Source: Candidatus Pelagibacterales bacterium (GTDB lineage Bacteria; Pseudomonadota; Alphaproteobacteria; Pelagibacterales; AG-422-B15). From it: a DNA stretch of 5,382 nucleotides. Below the pieces are notes generated by a model, which saw nothing but the letters and a program-made list of their open reading frames with translations, was not told the origin of the DNA and did not search any database. How positions within the stretch are numbered: position 1 is the stretch's first letter; every line of letters begins with the position of its first letter. Shown piece by piece: positions 1-5,382 of the stretch. The stretch is taken from NCBI GenBank assembly GCA_016777745.1, contig JADHQX010000102.1, positions 1 through 5,382 of the forward strand, written 5' to 3'. Position numbers and translations under genes: made by a program.

Positions 1-71
1 AGCGCGCGCAGCAGATCAACAGCAGTTAGCGATAGGGTTTCGCACGCAAGATCATCTATTTGCGATTCGGC

Positions 72-103
72 AATTGATTGTGTTCAATTTTTCGATGAAT
101 TGA
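72..103. repeat. Alternating AATTGA / TCAATT repeats in AT-rich DNA
   Basis: AATTGA occurs at 72-77, its reverse complement TCAATT at 84-89, and AATTGA again at 98-103. The middle copy can pair with either flanking copy (6-base arms, loops of 6 and 8). The third copy overlaps the candidate -35 hexamer TTGACG. The array could be a binding site for a regulator or simply AT-rich DNA; the motif is short and low in complexity. Confidence 0.4.
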
Positions 104-127
104 CGGTTTTCGCGCAAGGTTTATGTC
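100..127 (+). promoter_or_regulatory. Candidate sigma-70 type promoter for dnaA
   Basis: TTGACG (100-105) matches five of six bases of the -35 consensus. After a 16-base spacer comes TATGTC (122-127), a weak -10 with only the first three bases matching. If it is used, transcription would begin near 134 and leave a leader of about 175-180 bases before the dnaA ATG. A weaker alternative is TTGCAA (185-190), which has no good -10 behind it. The call rests on hexamer matching alone. Confidence 0.25.
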
Positions 128-175
128 AATAAAAATAACTGCACTTTTGGCAAGTTTATTTTGTTTTCGACGGGC

Positions 176-201
176 TTTGGTCTCTTGCAACAAGGGCCAA
201 A
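176..201 (+). other. Stem-loop in the dnaA leader
   Basis: TTTGG (176-180) pairs with CCAAA (197-201). Beyond a single bulged T at 181, CTCTTG (182-187) pairs with CAAGGG (191-196), including one G-U pair, around the three-base loop CAA. That gives an 11-bp stem. It is followed by As rather than Us, so it is not a + strand intrinsic terminator, and the reverse strand has no T-run in the right place either. A structural role in the leader RNA is possible but not shown. Confidence 0.45.
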
Positions 202-232
202 AAATCGTTACTGTGTTTTCATCCTTGAAGTG

Positions 233-266
233 GGTTCCGGGCGCAGCATTCGCTGCTTAGCCAACC
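233..266 (+). other. Bulged hairpin in the dnaA leader
   Basis: The inner stem is GCAGC (243-247) with GCTGC (252-256) around the loop ATTC. It continues outward, past a bulge at 257-259, with GGC (240-242) pairing GCC (260-262), then past a bulge at 237-239 with GGTT (233-236) pairing AACC (263-266). That is 12 bp in total. The outermost arm shares bases 265-266 with the sequence that can pair with the dnaA ribosome-binding site, so the two folds compete at that edge. Confidence 0.4.
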
Positions 267-303
267 TCCAATTAGGGCAAAATTAACCGAAACCCGTTGG
301 AGG
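265..303 (+). promoter_or_regulatory. Possible hairpin sequestering the dnaA ribosome-binding site
   Basis: CCTCCAA (265-271) is the exact reverse complement of TTGGAGG (297-303), which is the dnaA Shine-Dalgarno region. A G-U pair (272 with 296) and GGG (275-277) with CCC (293-295) could extend the helix inward, leaving a loop of about 15 bases. Formed in the mRNA, this would bury the ribosome-binding site. The pairing is visible in the sequence; a regulatory role is inference. Confidence 0.4.
297..303 (+). promoter_or_regulatory. dnaA ribosome-binding site, which decides the start codon
   Basis: TTGGAGG contains GGAGG at 299-303, eight bases ahead of the ATG at 312. This is ideal spacing and fixes translation at 312. 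The TTG at 297 that would open a slightly longer frame is part of this Shine-Dalgarno sequence and is not a credible start. The ATG at 324 lies 20 bases from GGAGG, which is too far. Confidence 0.85.
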
Positions 304-311
304 CTCTGCAG

Positions 312-1817
312 ATGTCTGGTGATATGTCGAACAATCCCGATACAAAGCCAGCCTCTTATCCACAAGATAGTAGCGGGCGTGACCATACAGCATCAGCCCC
401 ACCAGCATCGCGAGCATCAACCGCAAGCGCCGATCAGGCAATTGAGGCTTGCTGGGGCCGGGTAAATCTGCGAATGCGAAAAGATATTGGTGATGCCGCT
501 TGGCGTCACTGGATCAAGCCTTTGCGCATCAGCCGTCTTGAAGATGGCACCTTGACCCTTGAGGCTGAATCAACCTTGGCGCGTGAACGTGTTAGCAGCC
601 AATATGCCGATCGGTTGCGGGTGATCTCGGCGGCTGAATTCAATGATGTATCACCGGCGATTCGGCATGTTGAGGTGCGGCTTGCCAGCAATCGTGCCCG
701 CAACGGCCAACCACATCGGCTAAGCGAACAGAAACAGGCACCAACTGCGGCACATTCGGCGATCACCGGATCAGCAACCGAAGGGCGTGATGATCTGAAA
801 GCGGGTCTTGATCCGCGCTATACATTTGCAAATTTTGTTGTTGGCAAGCCAAATGAGCTGGCTTTTGCCGTTGCCCGCCGAACCGCCGAAAGCGAGAAAG
901 TGGCCTTTAACCCGTTATTTCTCTATGGCGGTGTTGGTCTTGGCAAAACGCATCTTATGCATGCCATTGCCTGGCATATCCGCCAGCAATCACCATTGCG
1001 CAAGGTTTTATATCTGTCGGCTGAAAAATTCATGTATCGCTTTGTTCGCGCTTTGCGCTTTCGCGATACGATGTCATTCAAAGAACAGTTCCGTTCGGTT
1101 GATGTGTTGATGATTGATGATGTGCAATTCATCAGTGGCAAGGACTCAACCCAAGAAGAATTTTTTCACACATTTAATTCGCTTGTCGAAGATGGCCGCC
1201 AAGTCATCATCTCAGCCGATAAATCACCAACCGATCTTGAAGGTATGGAAGAGCGGCTCCGCTCGCGTCTTGGCTGGGGCATGGTGGCTGATATCCATCC
1301 TGCCGATTATGAATTGCGGCTTGGCATCTTGCAGTCAAAGGCCGAGCATGCACCGGTGCAAATTGCCGATAAAGTGTTGGAATTCATGGCGCATCGCATT
1401 GCCAGCAATGTTCGCGAACTCGAAGGTGCGTTAAACCGCATTTTGGCGCATGCCATGCTTGTTGGCCGGGAAATCACCATTGAAAGCTCGGCTGAATTAT
1501 TGGCCGATCTGCTTCGCGCAAGCAGCCGGCAGGTCAGTGTTGATGCGATCCAGAAACGCGTTGCCGCACATTATGATGTTCGGGTAAGCGAAATGTTCTC
1601 GGCGCGTCGGTCACGCGATATTGCGCGGCCACGGCAAGTGGCCATGTATCTTGCGAAAAACCTGACCTCGCTATCCTATCCTGATATCGGACGGCAATTT
1701 GGTGGGCGTGACCATACAACGGTGATGCATGCTGTCAAAACCATCGAGTCACTGTCGAAAAGTGATGGTCAGCTTGCCGAAGATGTGCAGCTGTTAAAAT
1801 CAATTCTAGCGGGCTAG
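312..1817 (+). CDS. dnaA: Chromosomal replication initiator protein DnaA
   Basis: DnaA is the cytoplasmic AAA+ ATPase that binds DnaA boxes, melts the origin and recruits the DnaB helicase. The product is 501 residues, somewhat longer than the 467 of E. coli. An S/T/P-rich N-terminal extension (about 1-42) precedes domain I, with W48 and the WIKPL motif at 67-71. A variable linker follows (about 121-165). The AAA+ domain starts near YTFANF (170-175). It has Walker A GGVGLGKT (206-213), Walker B VLMIDD (265-270), sensor 1 around S301-D303, box VII ERLRSRLGWG (314-323; R319 aligns with the E. coli arginine finger R285) and sensor 2 R368. Domain IV carries the DNA-binding signature GGRDHTTVMHA (464-474). 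The ATG at 312 is chosen because GGAGG lies eight bases upstream. Nothing is truncated. Odd points are a DnaA box inside codons 15-18 and a second GRDHT at residues 22-26. Identification is very secure. Confidence 0.98.
   Translation: MSGDMSNNPDTKPASYPQDSSGRDHTASAPPASRASTASADQAIEACWGRVNLRMRKDIGDAAWRHWIKPLRISRLEDGTLTLEAESTLARERVSSQYADRLRVISAAEFNDVSPAIRHVEVRLASNRARNGQPHRLSEQKQAPTAAHSAITGSATEGRDDLKAGLDPRYTFANFVVGKPNELAFAVARRTAESEKVAFNPLFLYGGVGLGKTHLMHAIAWHIRQQSPLRKVLYLSAEKFMYRFVRALRFRDTMSFKEQFRSVDVLMIDDVQFISGKDSTQEEFFHTFNSLVEDGRQVIISADKSPTDLEGMEERLRSRLGWGMVADIHPADYELRLGILQSKAEHAPVQIADKVLEFMAHRIASNVRELEGALNRILAHAMLVGREITIESSAELLADLLRASSRQVSVDAIQKRVAAHYDVRVSEMFSARRSRDIARPRQVAMYLAKNLTSLSYPDIGRQFGGRDHTTVMHAVKTIESLSKSDGQLAEDVQLLKSILAG
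356..364 (+). promoter_or_regulatory. Perfect-consensus DnaA box inside the dnaA coding sequence
   Basis: TTATCCACA, identical to the E. coli high-affinity DnaA box, begins 44 bases after the A of the start codon, across codons 15-18 (Ser-Tyr-Pro-Gln). In other bacteria DnaA binds boxes near its own promoter and represses transcription; binding here could act as a downstream roadblock or belong to a larger origin region. I found no second consensus box in the window, so the single site favours autoregulation, or chance, over an origin. Confidence 0.55.
375..389 (+). repeat. 15-base direct repeat, copy 1 (codes GRDHT at DnaA 22-26)
   Basis: GGGCGTGACCATACA occurs here and again at 1704-1718 in the same reading frame. 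This copy lies in the disordered-looking N-terminal extension of DnaA, where no GRDHT motif is expected. The identity is exact at the base level. The origin is unknown; coincidence is not excluded. Confidence 0.6.
1704..1718 (+). repeat. 15-base direct repeat, copy 2 (codes GRDHT of the DnaA signature)
   Basis: This copy encodes residues 465-469 inside the conserved domain IV signature that contacts the DnaA box. It is the functionally expected occurrence, so if one copy derives from the other, this one is the likely source. Confidence 0.6.
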
Positions 1818-1831
1818 AAATCGGCTTTTTT
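1804..1831 (+). terminator. Weak terminator-like element over the dnaA stop codon
   Basis: TTCTAG (1804-1809) and CTAGAA (1814-1819) form a perfect 6-bp stem around the loop CGGG, overlapping the dnaA stop codon. A run of six Ts follows at 1826-1831, but six bases separate it from the stem and the stem is AT-rich. It could partly attenuate read-through into dnaN; it is not a canonical terminator. Confidence 0.2.
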
Positions 1832-1849
1832 CATGGCTGAATCCGGCGC

Positions 1850-1867
1850 CGCGCCATGTCGGGCGCG
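1850..1867. other. GC-rich inverted repeat between dnaA and dnaN
   Basis: CGCGCC (1850-1855) and GGCGCG (1862-1867) are perfect 6-base arms around the six-base loop ATGTCG. The palindrome GGCGCC (1845-1850) abuts it. No U-run follows directly; the next bases are AT-rich and mixed. It may be a structural element or a poor terminator for dnaA transcripts. GANTC sites flank it at 1839-1843 and 1867-1871. Confidence 0.3.
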
Positions 1868-1914
1868 AATCGGTAAAAATTCAATATTTTGATGCTTGTT
1901 TGTTAATCTCATGC

Positions 1915-1920
1915 TATATT
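1915..1920 (+). promoter_or_regulatory. Candidate -10 element for a dnaN-recF-gyrB promoter
   Basis: TATATT matches five of six bases of the -10 consensus and lies in the AT-rich stretch 1868-1925, about 75 bases before the dnaN ATG. No convincing -35 exists at normal spacing: TTGTTT (1896-1901) leaves only 13 bases and TTGATG (1889-1894) leaves 20. A TTAA (1903-1906) upstream recalls half of a CtrA site but lacks the second half. A promoter in the 177-base gap is plausible; the exact position is uncertain. Confidence 0.3.
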
Positions 1921-1939
1921 TTGTAGAAAGCGTGGATTG

Positions 1940-1952
1940 GCCGGAAACCGGC
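1940..1952. repeat. Short inverted repeat in the dnaN leader
   Basis: GCCGG (1940-1944) and CCGGC (1948-1952) flank AAA, giving a 5-bp hairpin about 42 bases before the dnaN start. No T-run follows. It would lie in the 5' end of the dnaN mRNA if the candidate promoter at 1915 is real. Function is unknown. Confidence 0.3.
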
Positions 1953-1994
1953 ATAGTAAAAATACGACAACTGCCCTAAAAGTAGAGAAAGCTG

Positions 1995-3098
1995 ATGAAA
2001 CTGACCATTGATCGTATGAGCTTATTGCGGCCCCTGGGTCATGTGCAATCCGTTGTTGAACGGCGCAATACAATTCCCATTCTTGCCAATGTCGTGCTTC
2101 GTGCCGAAGAGGGTGAATTATCGCTAACGGCAACCGATATGGATATGGATATTGCCACCGAAGTTGGTTGTTCGGTGATGACATCCGGTACAACCACCAT
2201 GTCGGCGCATCTGCTCTATGACATTGCCCGTAAATTGCCCGATGGTGCCGAAGTTGAAATTGCGGTCAATGACGGTCATGCCATGGTTAGCGCCGGACGC
2301 TCTAGCTTTCGGCTGCCAACCTTGCCGGTTGAAGATTTTCCGGCGATCAGCAGCAATGAATTGCCGGTGAATTTCTCGCTCACCGCCGCTGATATGCGCG
2401 ATTTGATTGATGCTACAAGATTTGCCATTTCGACTGAAGAAACGCGTTATTACCTGAATGGTATTTATATTCACAAGGCCGAATCCGGTGAATTATGCGC
2501 CGTGGCAACCGATGGGCATCGTTTGGCGATGACCCGTCAGGCATTGCCGTCAGGTGCCGCGCAAATGCCGTCAATTATTTTGCCGCGCAAAGCCGTTAAC
2601 GAATTGCGCAAGCTGCTTGATGATTTTGACGGTGATGTTCTTATCGGCCTGTCCGAAACACGGGCTGAATTCCGGTTTGGCGTTGTGCGCCTGACCAGTA
2701 AATTGATTGATGGCACATTCCCTGATTATACGCGTGTTATTCCGGTTGGAAATGACCGCATCATGCAGGTTGATGTCAGCGCCTTTTCTGCCGCGGTTGA
2801 TCGTGTATCGACAATTGCTTCAGAAAAGTCGCGGTCGGTTAAAATGGGTCTAAGGTCAGGTGTTTTAACCTTATCTGCCAGCAATACCGATGCCTCAAGC
2901 GCGACCGAAGAATTAGAAGTCAGCTATGATGGCCCTGAAATGGAAATTGGCTTTAACGCGCGTTATCTGTTGGATATTGCCGGTCAGGTGAATAGCGATA
3001 TGATTGAATTTGCGCTGGCTGATCAGGGGTCGCCAAGTTTGGTGCGCGCCCCGGGTGATGAAGCGAGCTTGTTTGTTTTGATGCCAATGCGCGTGTGA
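1995..3098 (+). CDS. dnaN: DNA polymerase III subunit beta (sliding clamp)
   Basis: DnaN dimerises into a ring around DNA that holds DNA polymerase III and many repair proteins at the fork. At 367 residues it is almost exactly the 366 of E. coli, and three repeated clamp folds span the length. The N-terminal RNTIPILANV (24-33) is typical. The hydrophobic pocket that binds clamp-binding motifs is present: ATDGHRLA, with T172, G174, H175, R176 and L177 in the same numbering as E. coli, the KLIDGTFPDY segment (236-245), and the C-terminal MPMRV (363-367; E. coli ends MPMRL). The ATG has only a weak GAG ribosome-binding site (1985-1987, seven bases upstream). It follows dnaA after 177 bases and lies seven bases before recF, so it probably heads a dnaN-recF-gyrB transcript, with possible read-through from dnaA. 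No defect is seen. Confidence 0.98.
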   Translation: MKLTIDRMSLLRPLGHVQSVVERRNTIPILANVVLRAEEGELSLTATDMDMDIATEVGCSVMTSGTTTMSAHLLYDIARKLPDGAEVEIAVNDGHAMVSAGRSSFRLPTLPVEDFPAISSNELPVNFSLTAADMRDLIDATRFAISTEETRYYLNGIYIHKAESGELCAVATDGHRLAMTRQALPSGAAQMPSIILPRKAVNELRKLLDDFDGDVLIGLSETRAEFRFGVVRLTSKLIDGTFPDYTRVIPVGNDRIMQVDVSAFSAAVDRVSTIASEKSRSVKMGLRSGVLTLSASNTDASSATEELEVSYDGPEMEIGFNARYLLDIAGQVNSDMIEFALADQGSPSLVRAPGDEASLFVLMPMRV

Positions 3099-3105
3099 GT
3101 GACAT

Positions 3106-4344
3106 TTGACTAGCGTTTCGCCAAAGATAAAACCGGTTGTTGCCCTTGAGGTTGATAATGCGAATGCGTCAAAACGCAGTTGGCTGTCGCGTCTAAAACT
3201 GGATCATTTCCGTAATTACCAGCATGCCGATCTTGCCATCCATGCTGGCCAATTGGTGATTCTTGGCGATAATGGTGTTGGCAAAACCAATCTATTAGAA
3301 GCGGTGTCATTACTGGCACCTGGGCGCGGCATGCGGCGTGCCAAAACCGAACATCTGACTTATCGGGCAAGCGGTTTTGAAACCGCATGCGGCAGTGCTG
3401 ATAATGATGATGCTGACCGGCTTGATTGGGCTGTTGCGGCAACGCTGGAAAATGAAGATGGCACTGTGCAAATCGGCACGGGCGTTCCGCCATTGGCAAA
3501 ACAGGGCAACCGGATCATGCGCCTTGAAGGTGTGACGGTTTCACAGGCCGATCTCGGCAGCCGTTTGGCAGTGTCATGGTTGACCCCGCAGATGGATGGT
3601 ATTTTTCTGGATAGTCCGGCGGTTCGGCGGCGCTTTCTTGACCGGTTGGTGATTGCGTTTGATCCGGCGCATATTGGCCGCATGTCGCGCTATGAAAAGG
3701 CGCTTCGTCAACGCGCGCATCTGCTAACCGAACAACGTGCTGATGATTCATGGTTCAGCGCGCTTGAATCGGTTCTTGCTGAAACCGCGGTGGCGGTAAC
3801 TGCTGCGCGGCAATCACTGATCAAAGCCTTAAACCAAGAAGCGGCGCGTGGCTGGTTTGGCTTTCCCGGGGTTGAGCTATTGCTTGGTGGCGATACTGAA
3901 AATTGGTTATCGGATATGCCTGCGCTTGCGGTTGAGGATCAATTGATGCTGGCCGCCCGTACGGCAAGGCTGAATGGTGATCTTGCTTTGCCCGGCCCGC
4001 ATGCTAGTGAATTTCAGGCTTTGCATCTTGCCAGTCAGGTACCGGCAAATCGGGCATCGACAGGACAGCAAAAGGCTATGCTGATTGCGGTGATTTTGGC
4101 GCATGCTCGATTGCAGGACCGGCGGCTTGGGCGAGTGCCGGTCATGTTGTTTGACGATGTGGCGGCGCATCTTGATGCCAAGCGTCGTGGGTCGCTGTTT
4201 GACGCGGTACAATCGCTTGGTGGCCAATGCTGGTACAGCGGTACCGATGATGGACAATTTAAAGCGTTTTCGAAAACAGCACAATTTGTGAAGATTTTGC
4301 CAGCAAAGATTGCTGGCGAAACACCAATCTTTGAGGTGATATAA
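3106..4344 (+). CDS. recF: DNA replication and repair protein RecF
   Basis: RecF is an SMC-like ABC ATPase that, with RecO and RecR, loads RecA onto SSB-coated single-strand gaps and helps restart replication. The product is 412 residues, longer than the 357 of E. coli. Walker A is GDNGVGKT (54-61), the ABC signature is STGQQK (318-323), and Walker B with its D-loop is [12 protein letters not shown] (346-357). The conserved start of the fold, [13 protein letters not shown], begins at residue 26, so there is an N-terminal extension of about 25 residues. The start is TTG at 3106: an in-frame stop (3100-3102) lies just upstream, and no ATG, GTG or other TTG occurs in frame before the conserved core. 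The only ribosome-binding signal is a weak GAG at 3097-3099 over the dnaN stop. The rare start seven bases after dnaN suggests translational coupling and low output. The stop shares its last base with the gyrB ATG. Confidence 0.95.
   Translation: MTSVSPKIKPVVALEVDNANASKRSWLSRLKLDHFRNYQHADLAIHAGQLVILGDNGVGKTNLLEAVSLLAPGRGMRRAKTEHLTYRASGFETACGSADNDDADRLDWAVAATLENEDGTVQIGTGVPPLAKQGNRIMRLEGVTVSQADLGSRLAVSWLTPQMDGIFLDSPAVRRRFLDRLVIAFDPAHIGRMSRYEKALRQRAHLLTEQRADDSWFSALESVLAETAVAVTAARQSLIKALNQEAARGWFGFPGVELLLGGDTENWLSDMPALAVEDQLMLAARTARLNGDLALPGPHASEFQALHLASQVPANRASTGQQKAMLIAVILAHARLQDRRLGRVPVMLFDDVAAHLDAKRRGSLFDAVQSLGGQCWYSGTDDGQFKAFSKTAQFVKILPAKIAGETPIFEVI
4333..4340 (+). promoter_or_regulatory. 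Strong gyrB ribosome-binding site inside the recF 3' end
   Basis: GAGGTGAT is an extended match to the complement of the 16S rRNA 3' end. Seven bases separate GAGG (4333-4336) from the gyrB ATG at 4344. It is the strongest such site in the operon part of the window and contrasts with the weak sites of dnaN and recF, so gyrB should be translated well regardless of coupling. It lies within the last codons of recF. Confidence 0.8.
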
Positions 4345-5382
4345 TGACTGACGATGAAACCCCGATCGCAGAAGAATATTACGGTGCCGATTCGATCAAG
4401 GTCCTTCGCGGTCTTGATGCGGTGCGCAAACGCCCGGGAATGTATATCGGCGACACCGATGACGGGTCAGGCCTTCATCATATGGTTTATGAGGTGGTCG
4501 ATAATGCCATTGATGAGGCGCTTGCCGGTCATTGCGATATTGTCATTGTAAAGCTGAATGCCGATGGGTCGGTAACGGTTACTGATAACGGCCGCGGTAT
4601 TCCGGTTGATATCCATACCGAAGAAGGCGTTTCAGCAGCCGAAGTCATCATGACCCAGCTTCACGCTGGTGGTAAGTTTGACAATAATTCCTACAAGGTT
4701 TCAGGCGGCCTTCATGGCGTTGGCGTGTCGGTTGTGAATGCCTTGTCCGAATGGCTGGAATTGGTGATTTTCCGTAATGAAAAACAGCATCAAATCACCT
4801 TTAAAATGGGCGAAGCTGCGGGTCCGTTAGAAATCATCGGTGACGCTGTTGGTCAGAGTGGCACGCATGTTACTTTCATGCCATCGACCGAAATTTTTGC
4901 GCATATCAATTTTGAATTCAGCACATTGGAACATCGGCTTCGCGAGCTGGCGTTTTTGAATAGCGGCGTTCGGATTCGGCTCGCCGATGAACGTACCGCC
5001 GAGGGCGCCGTATCCGAATTTTATTTCGATGGCGGCTTGTCGGCCTTTGTTGAATATTTGAACCGCTCGCGCAATTCGCTTCACCCCACGATTATCGCCA
5101 ATAGCGAACGCGATGACATTACGGTTGAACTGGCATTGGCATGGACGGATTCTTTCCATGAAAACACGCTTTGCTTTACCAATAATATTCCGCAACGTGA
5201 TGGCGGTGCGCATCTTGCCGGTTTTCGCGGGGCGATGACGCGTGTGGTTAATAATTATGCCCAGCAAAGCGGTATTGCCAAAAAGGAAAAGGTGCAGTTA
5301 ACCGGCGAAGATTCACGCGAAGGCTTAACAGCGATTGTTTCGGTCAAGGTTCCGGATCCTAAATTTTCGTCACAGACCAAAG
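4344..5382 (+). CDS. gyrB: DNA gyrase subunit B, 5' part (runs off the window end)
   Basis: GyrB is the ATP-hydrolysing subunit of gyrase (GyrA2GyrB2), which adds negative supercoils and relieves strain ahead of the fork. The frame is open from the ATG to the window edge, covering 346 codons of a protein usually about 800 residues long. The GHKL ATPase domain is complete: the catalytic base E50 in [11 protein letters not shown] (E. coli E42), D81 in TDNGRGIPV (E. coli D73, the adenine and coumarin contact), and the ATP lid [15 protein letters not shown] (121-135). The transducer fold follows and ends with Q344 and K346, matching E. coli Q335 and K337, whose lysine touches the ATP gamma-phosphate. 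The TOPRIM domain and C-terminus lie beyond the window. The start overlaps the recF stop by one base (TAATG) and has the strong site GAGGTGAT upstream. ParE is the main alternative, but the position after recF and the lid sequence favour GyrB. No intein or frameshift is visible. Confidence 0.96.
   Translation, partial: MTDDETPIAEEYYGADSIKVLRGLDAVRKRPGMYIGDTDDGSGLHHMVYEVVDNAIDEALAGHCDIVIVKLNADGSVTVTDNGRGIPVDIHTEEGVSAAEVIMTQLHAGGKFDNNSYKVSGGLHGVGVSVVNALSEWLELVIFRNEKQHQITFKMGEAAGPLEIIGDAVGQSGTHVTFMPSTEIFAHINFEFSTLEHRLRELAFLNSGVRIRLADERTAEGAVSEFYFDGGLSAFVEYLNRSRNSLHPTIIANSERDDITVELALAWTDSFHENTLCFTNNIPQRDGGAHLAGFRGAMTRVVNNYAQQSGIAKKEKVQLTGEDSREGLTAIVSVKVPDPKFSSQTK

Larger units (their letters stand above)
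1..311. other. Non-coding region upstream of dnaA, including the dnaA leader
   Basis: I see no gene here. Two short frames are open from the window edge (frame 1 to a TAA at 130-132, frame 2 to a TGA at 101-103), but neither tail resembles a protein I know, so an upstream gene ending here is unproven. Bases 60-170 are AT-rich with repeated AATTGA motifs. Bases 176-303 contain three potential hairpins ending at the dnaA ribosome-binding site. One GANTC site (GATTC, 64-68), the target of the CcrM methylase in many alphaproteobacteria, is present. No cluster of DnaA boxes is seen, so this stretch alone does not look like a complete oriC. Confidence 0.7.

Noticed and set aside
1..132. Tail of an upstream gene (frames 1 and 2 open from the window edge)
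   Set aside because: Neither translated tail resembles a known C-terminus, such as that of ribosomal protein S20, which sits before dnaA in some alphaproteobacteria, and such short open frames arise easily by chance.
176..205. Intrinsic terminator of an upstream gene at the 176-201 stem-loop
   Set aside because: The stem is followed by a run of As, not Ts, on the + strand, and the reverse orientation also lacks a T-run directly after the stem.
283..288. CtrA site (TTAACC) next to the dnaA start
   Set aside because: Only a half-site is present; no second TTAA follows at the seven-base spacing.
297..311. TTG at 297 as the dnaA start
   Set aside because: It lies inside the Shine-Dalgarno sequence TTGGAGG that serves the ATG at 312, and it has no ribosome-binding site of its own.
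1162..1170. Second DnaA-box-like sequence TTTTTCACA
   Set aside because: It has two mismatches to TTATCCACA and encodes the conserved FFHTF stretch of DnaA, so the coding constraint explains it.
1..1994. Complete oriC around dnaA
   Set aside because: Only one consensus DnaA box was found, and it is inside the coding sequence. In several alphaproteobacteria the origin is elsewhere. The window is too short for skew evidence.
3110..3499. 129-residue reverse-strand open frame over recF
   Set aside because: It is antisense to the conserved RecF Walker A region and its composition shows no plausible protein; a shadow frame.
4827..5267. 146-residue reverse-strand open frame
   Set aside because: It lies wholly opposite the conserved gyrB ATPase and transducer coding sequence and has no recognisable domain; it is a shadow of gyrB codon bias.

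Overview
This window is the classic bacterial replication-initiation block in the order dnaA, dnaN, recF, gyrB, all on the + strand. The protein style suggests an alphaproteobacterium: a DnaA with box VII ERLRSRLGWG and the ADIHPADYELR stretch, a RecF ending its Walker B with DDVAAHLD, moderate GC and a strong GAT/GAA codon preference. A marine SAR116-like lineage is my guess from general resemblance only; the sequence does not prove it.

Layout. Positions 1-311 hold no gene I can support. They contain an AT-rich stretch with repeated AATTGA motifs, a possible promoter, and a dnaA leader with three potential RNA hairpins, one of which would pair the dnaA Shine-Dalgarno sequence. dnaA (312-1817) follows, with a perfect DnaA box inside its own 5' coding sequence. 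A 177-base gap (1818-1994) carries short inverted repeats, AT-rich DNA and a possible dnaN promoter. dnaN (1995-3098), recF (TTG start at 3106, stop ending at 4344) and gyrB (ATG at 4344, cut off by the window end) are packed tightly enough to be one operon: the gaps are 7 bases and then a 1-base TAATG overlap.

How the genes work together. DnaA opens the origin, DnaN (the beta clamp) tethers the replicative polymerase, RecF loads RecA at gapped or stalled forks, and GyrB is the ATPase subunit of the gyrase that removes positive supercoils ahead of the fork. All four proteins keep their key catalytic or binding residues wherever the sequence is present, so these are ordinary functional housekeeping genes.

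I found no mobile element, CRISPR array, RNA gene or new defence or biosynthetic system. The points worth a second look are regulatory and concern dnaA: the foldable leader that could hide the ribosome-binding site, the consensus DnaA box within codons 15-18, and an exact 15-base in-frame repeat of the GRDHT-coding sequence between the N-terminus and the DNA-binding domain.
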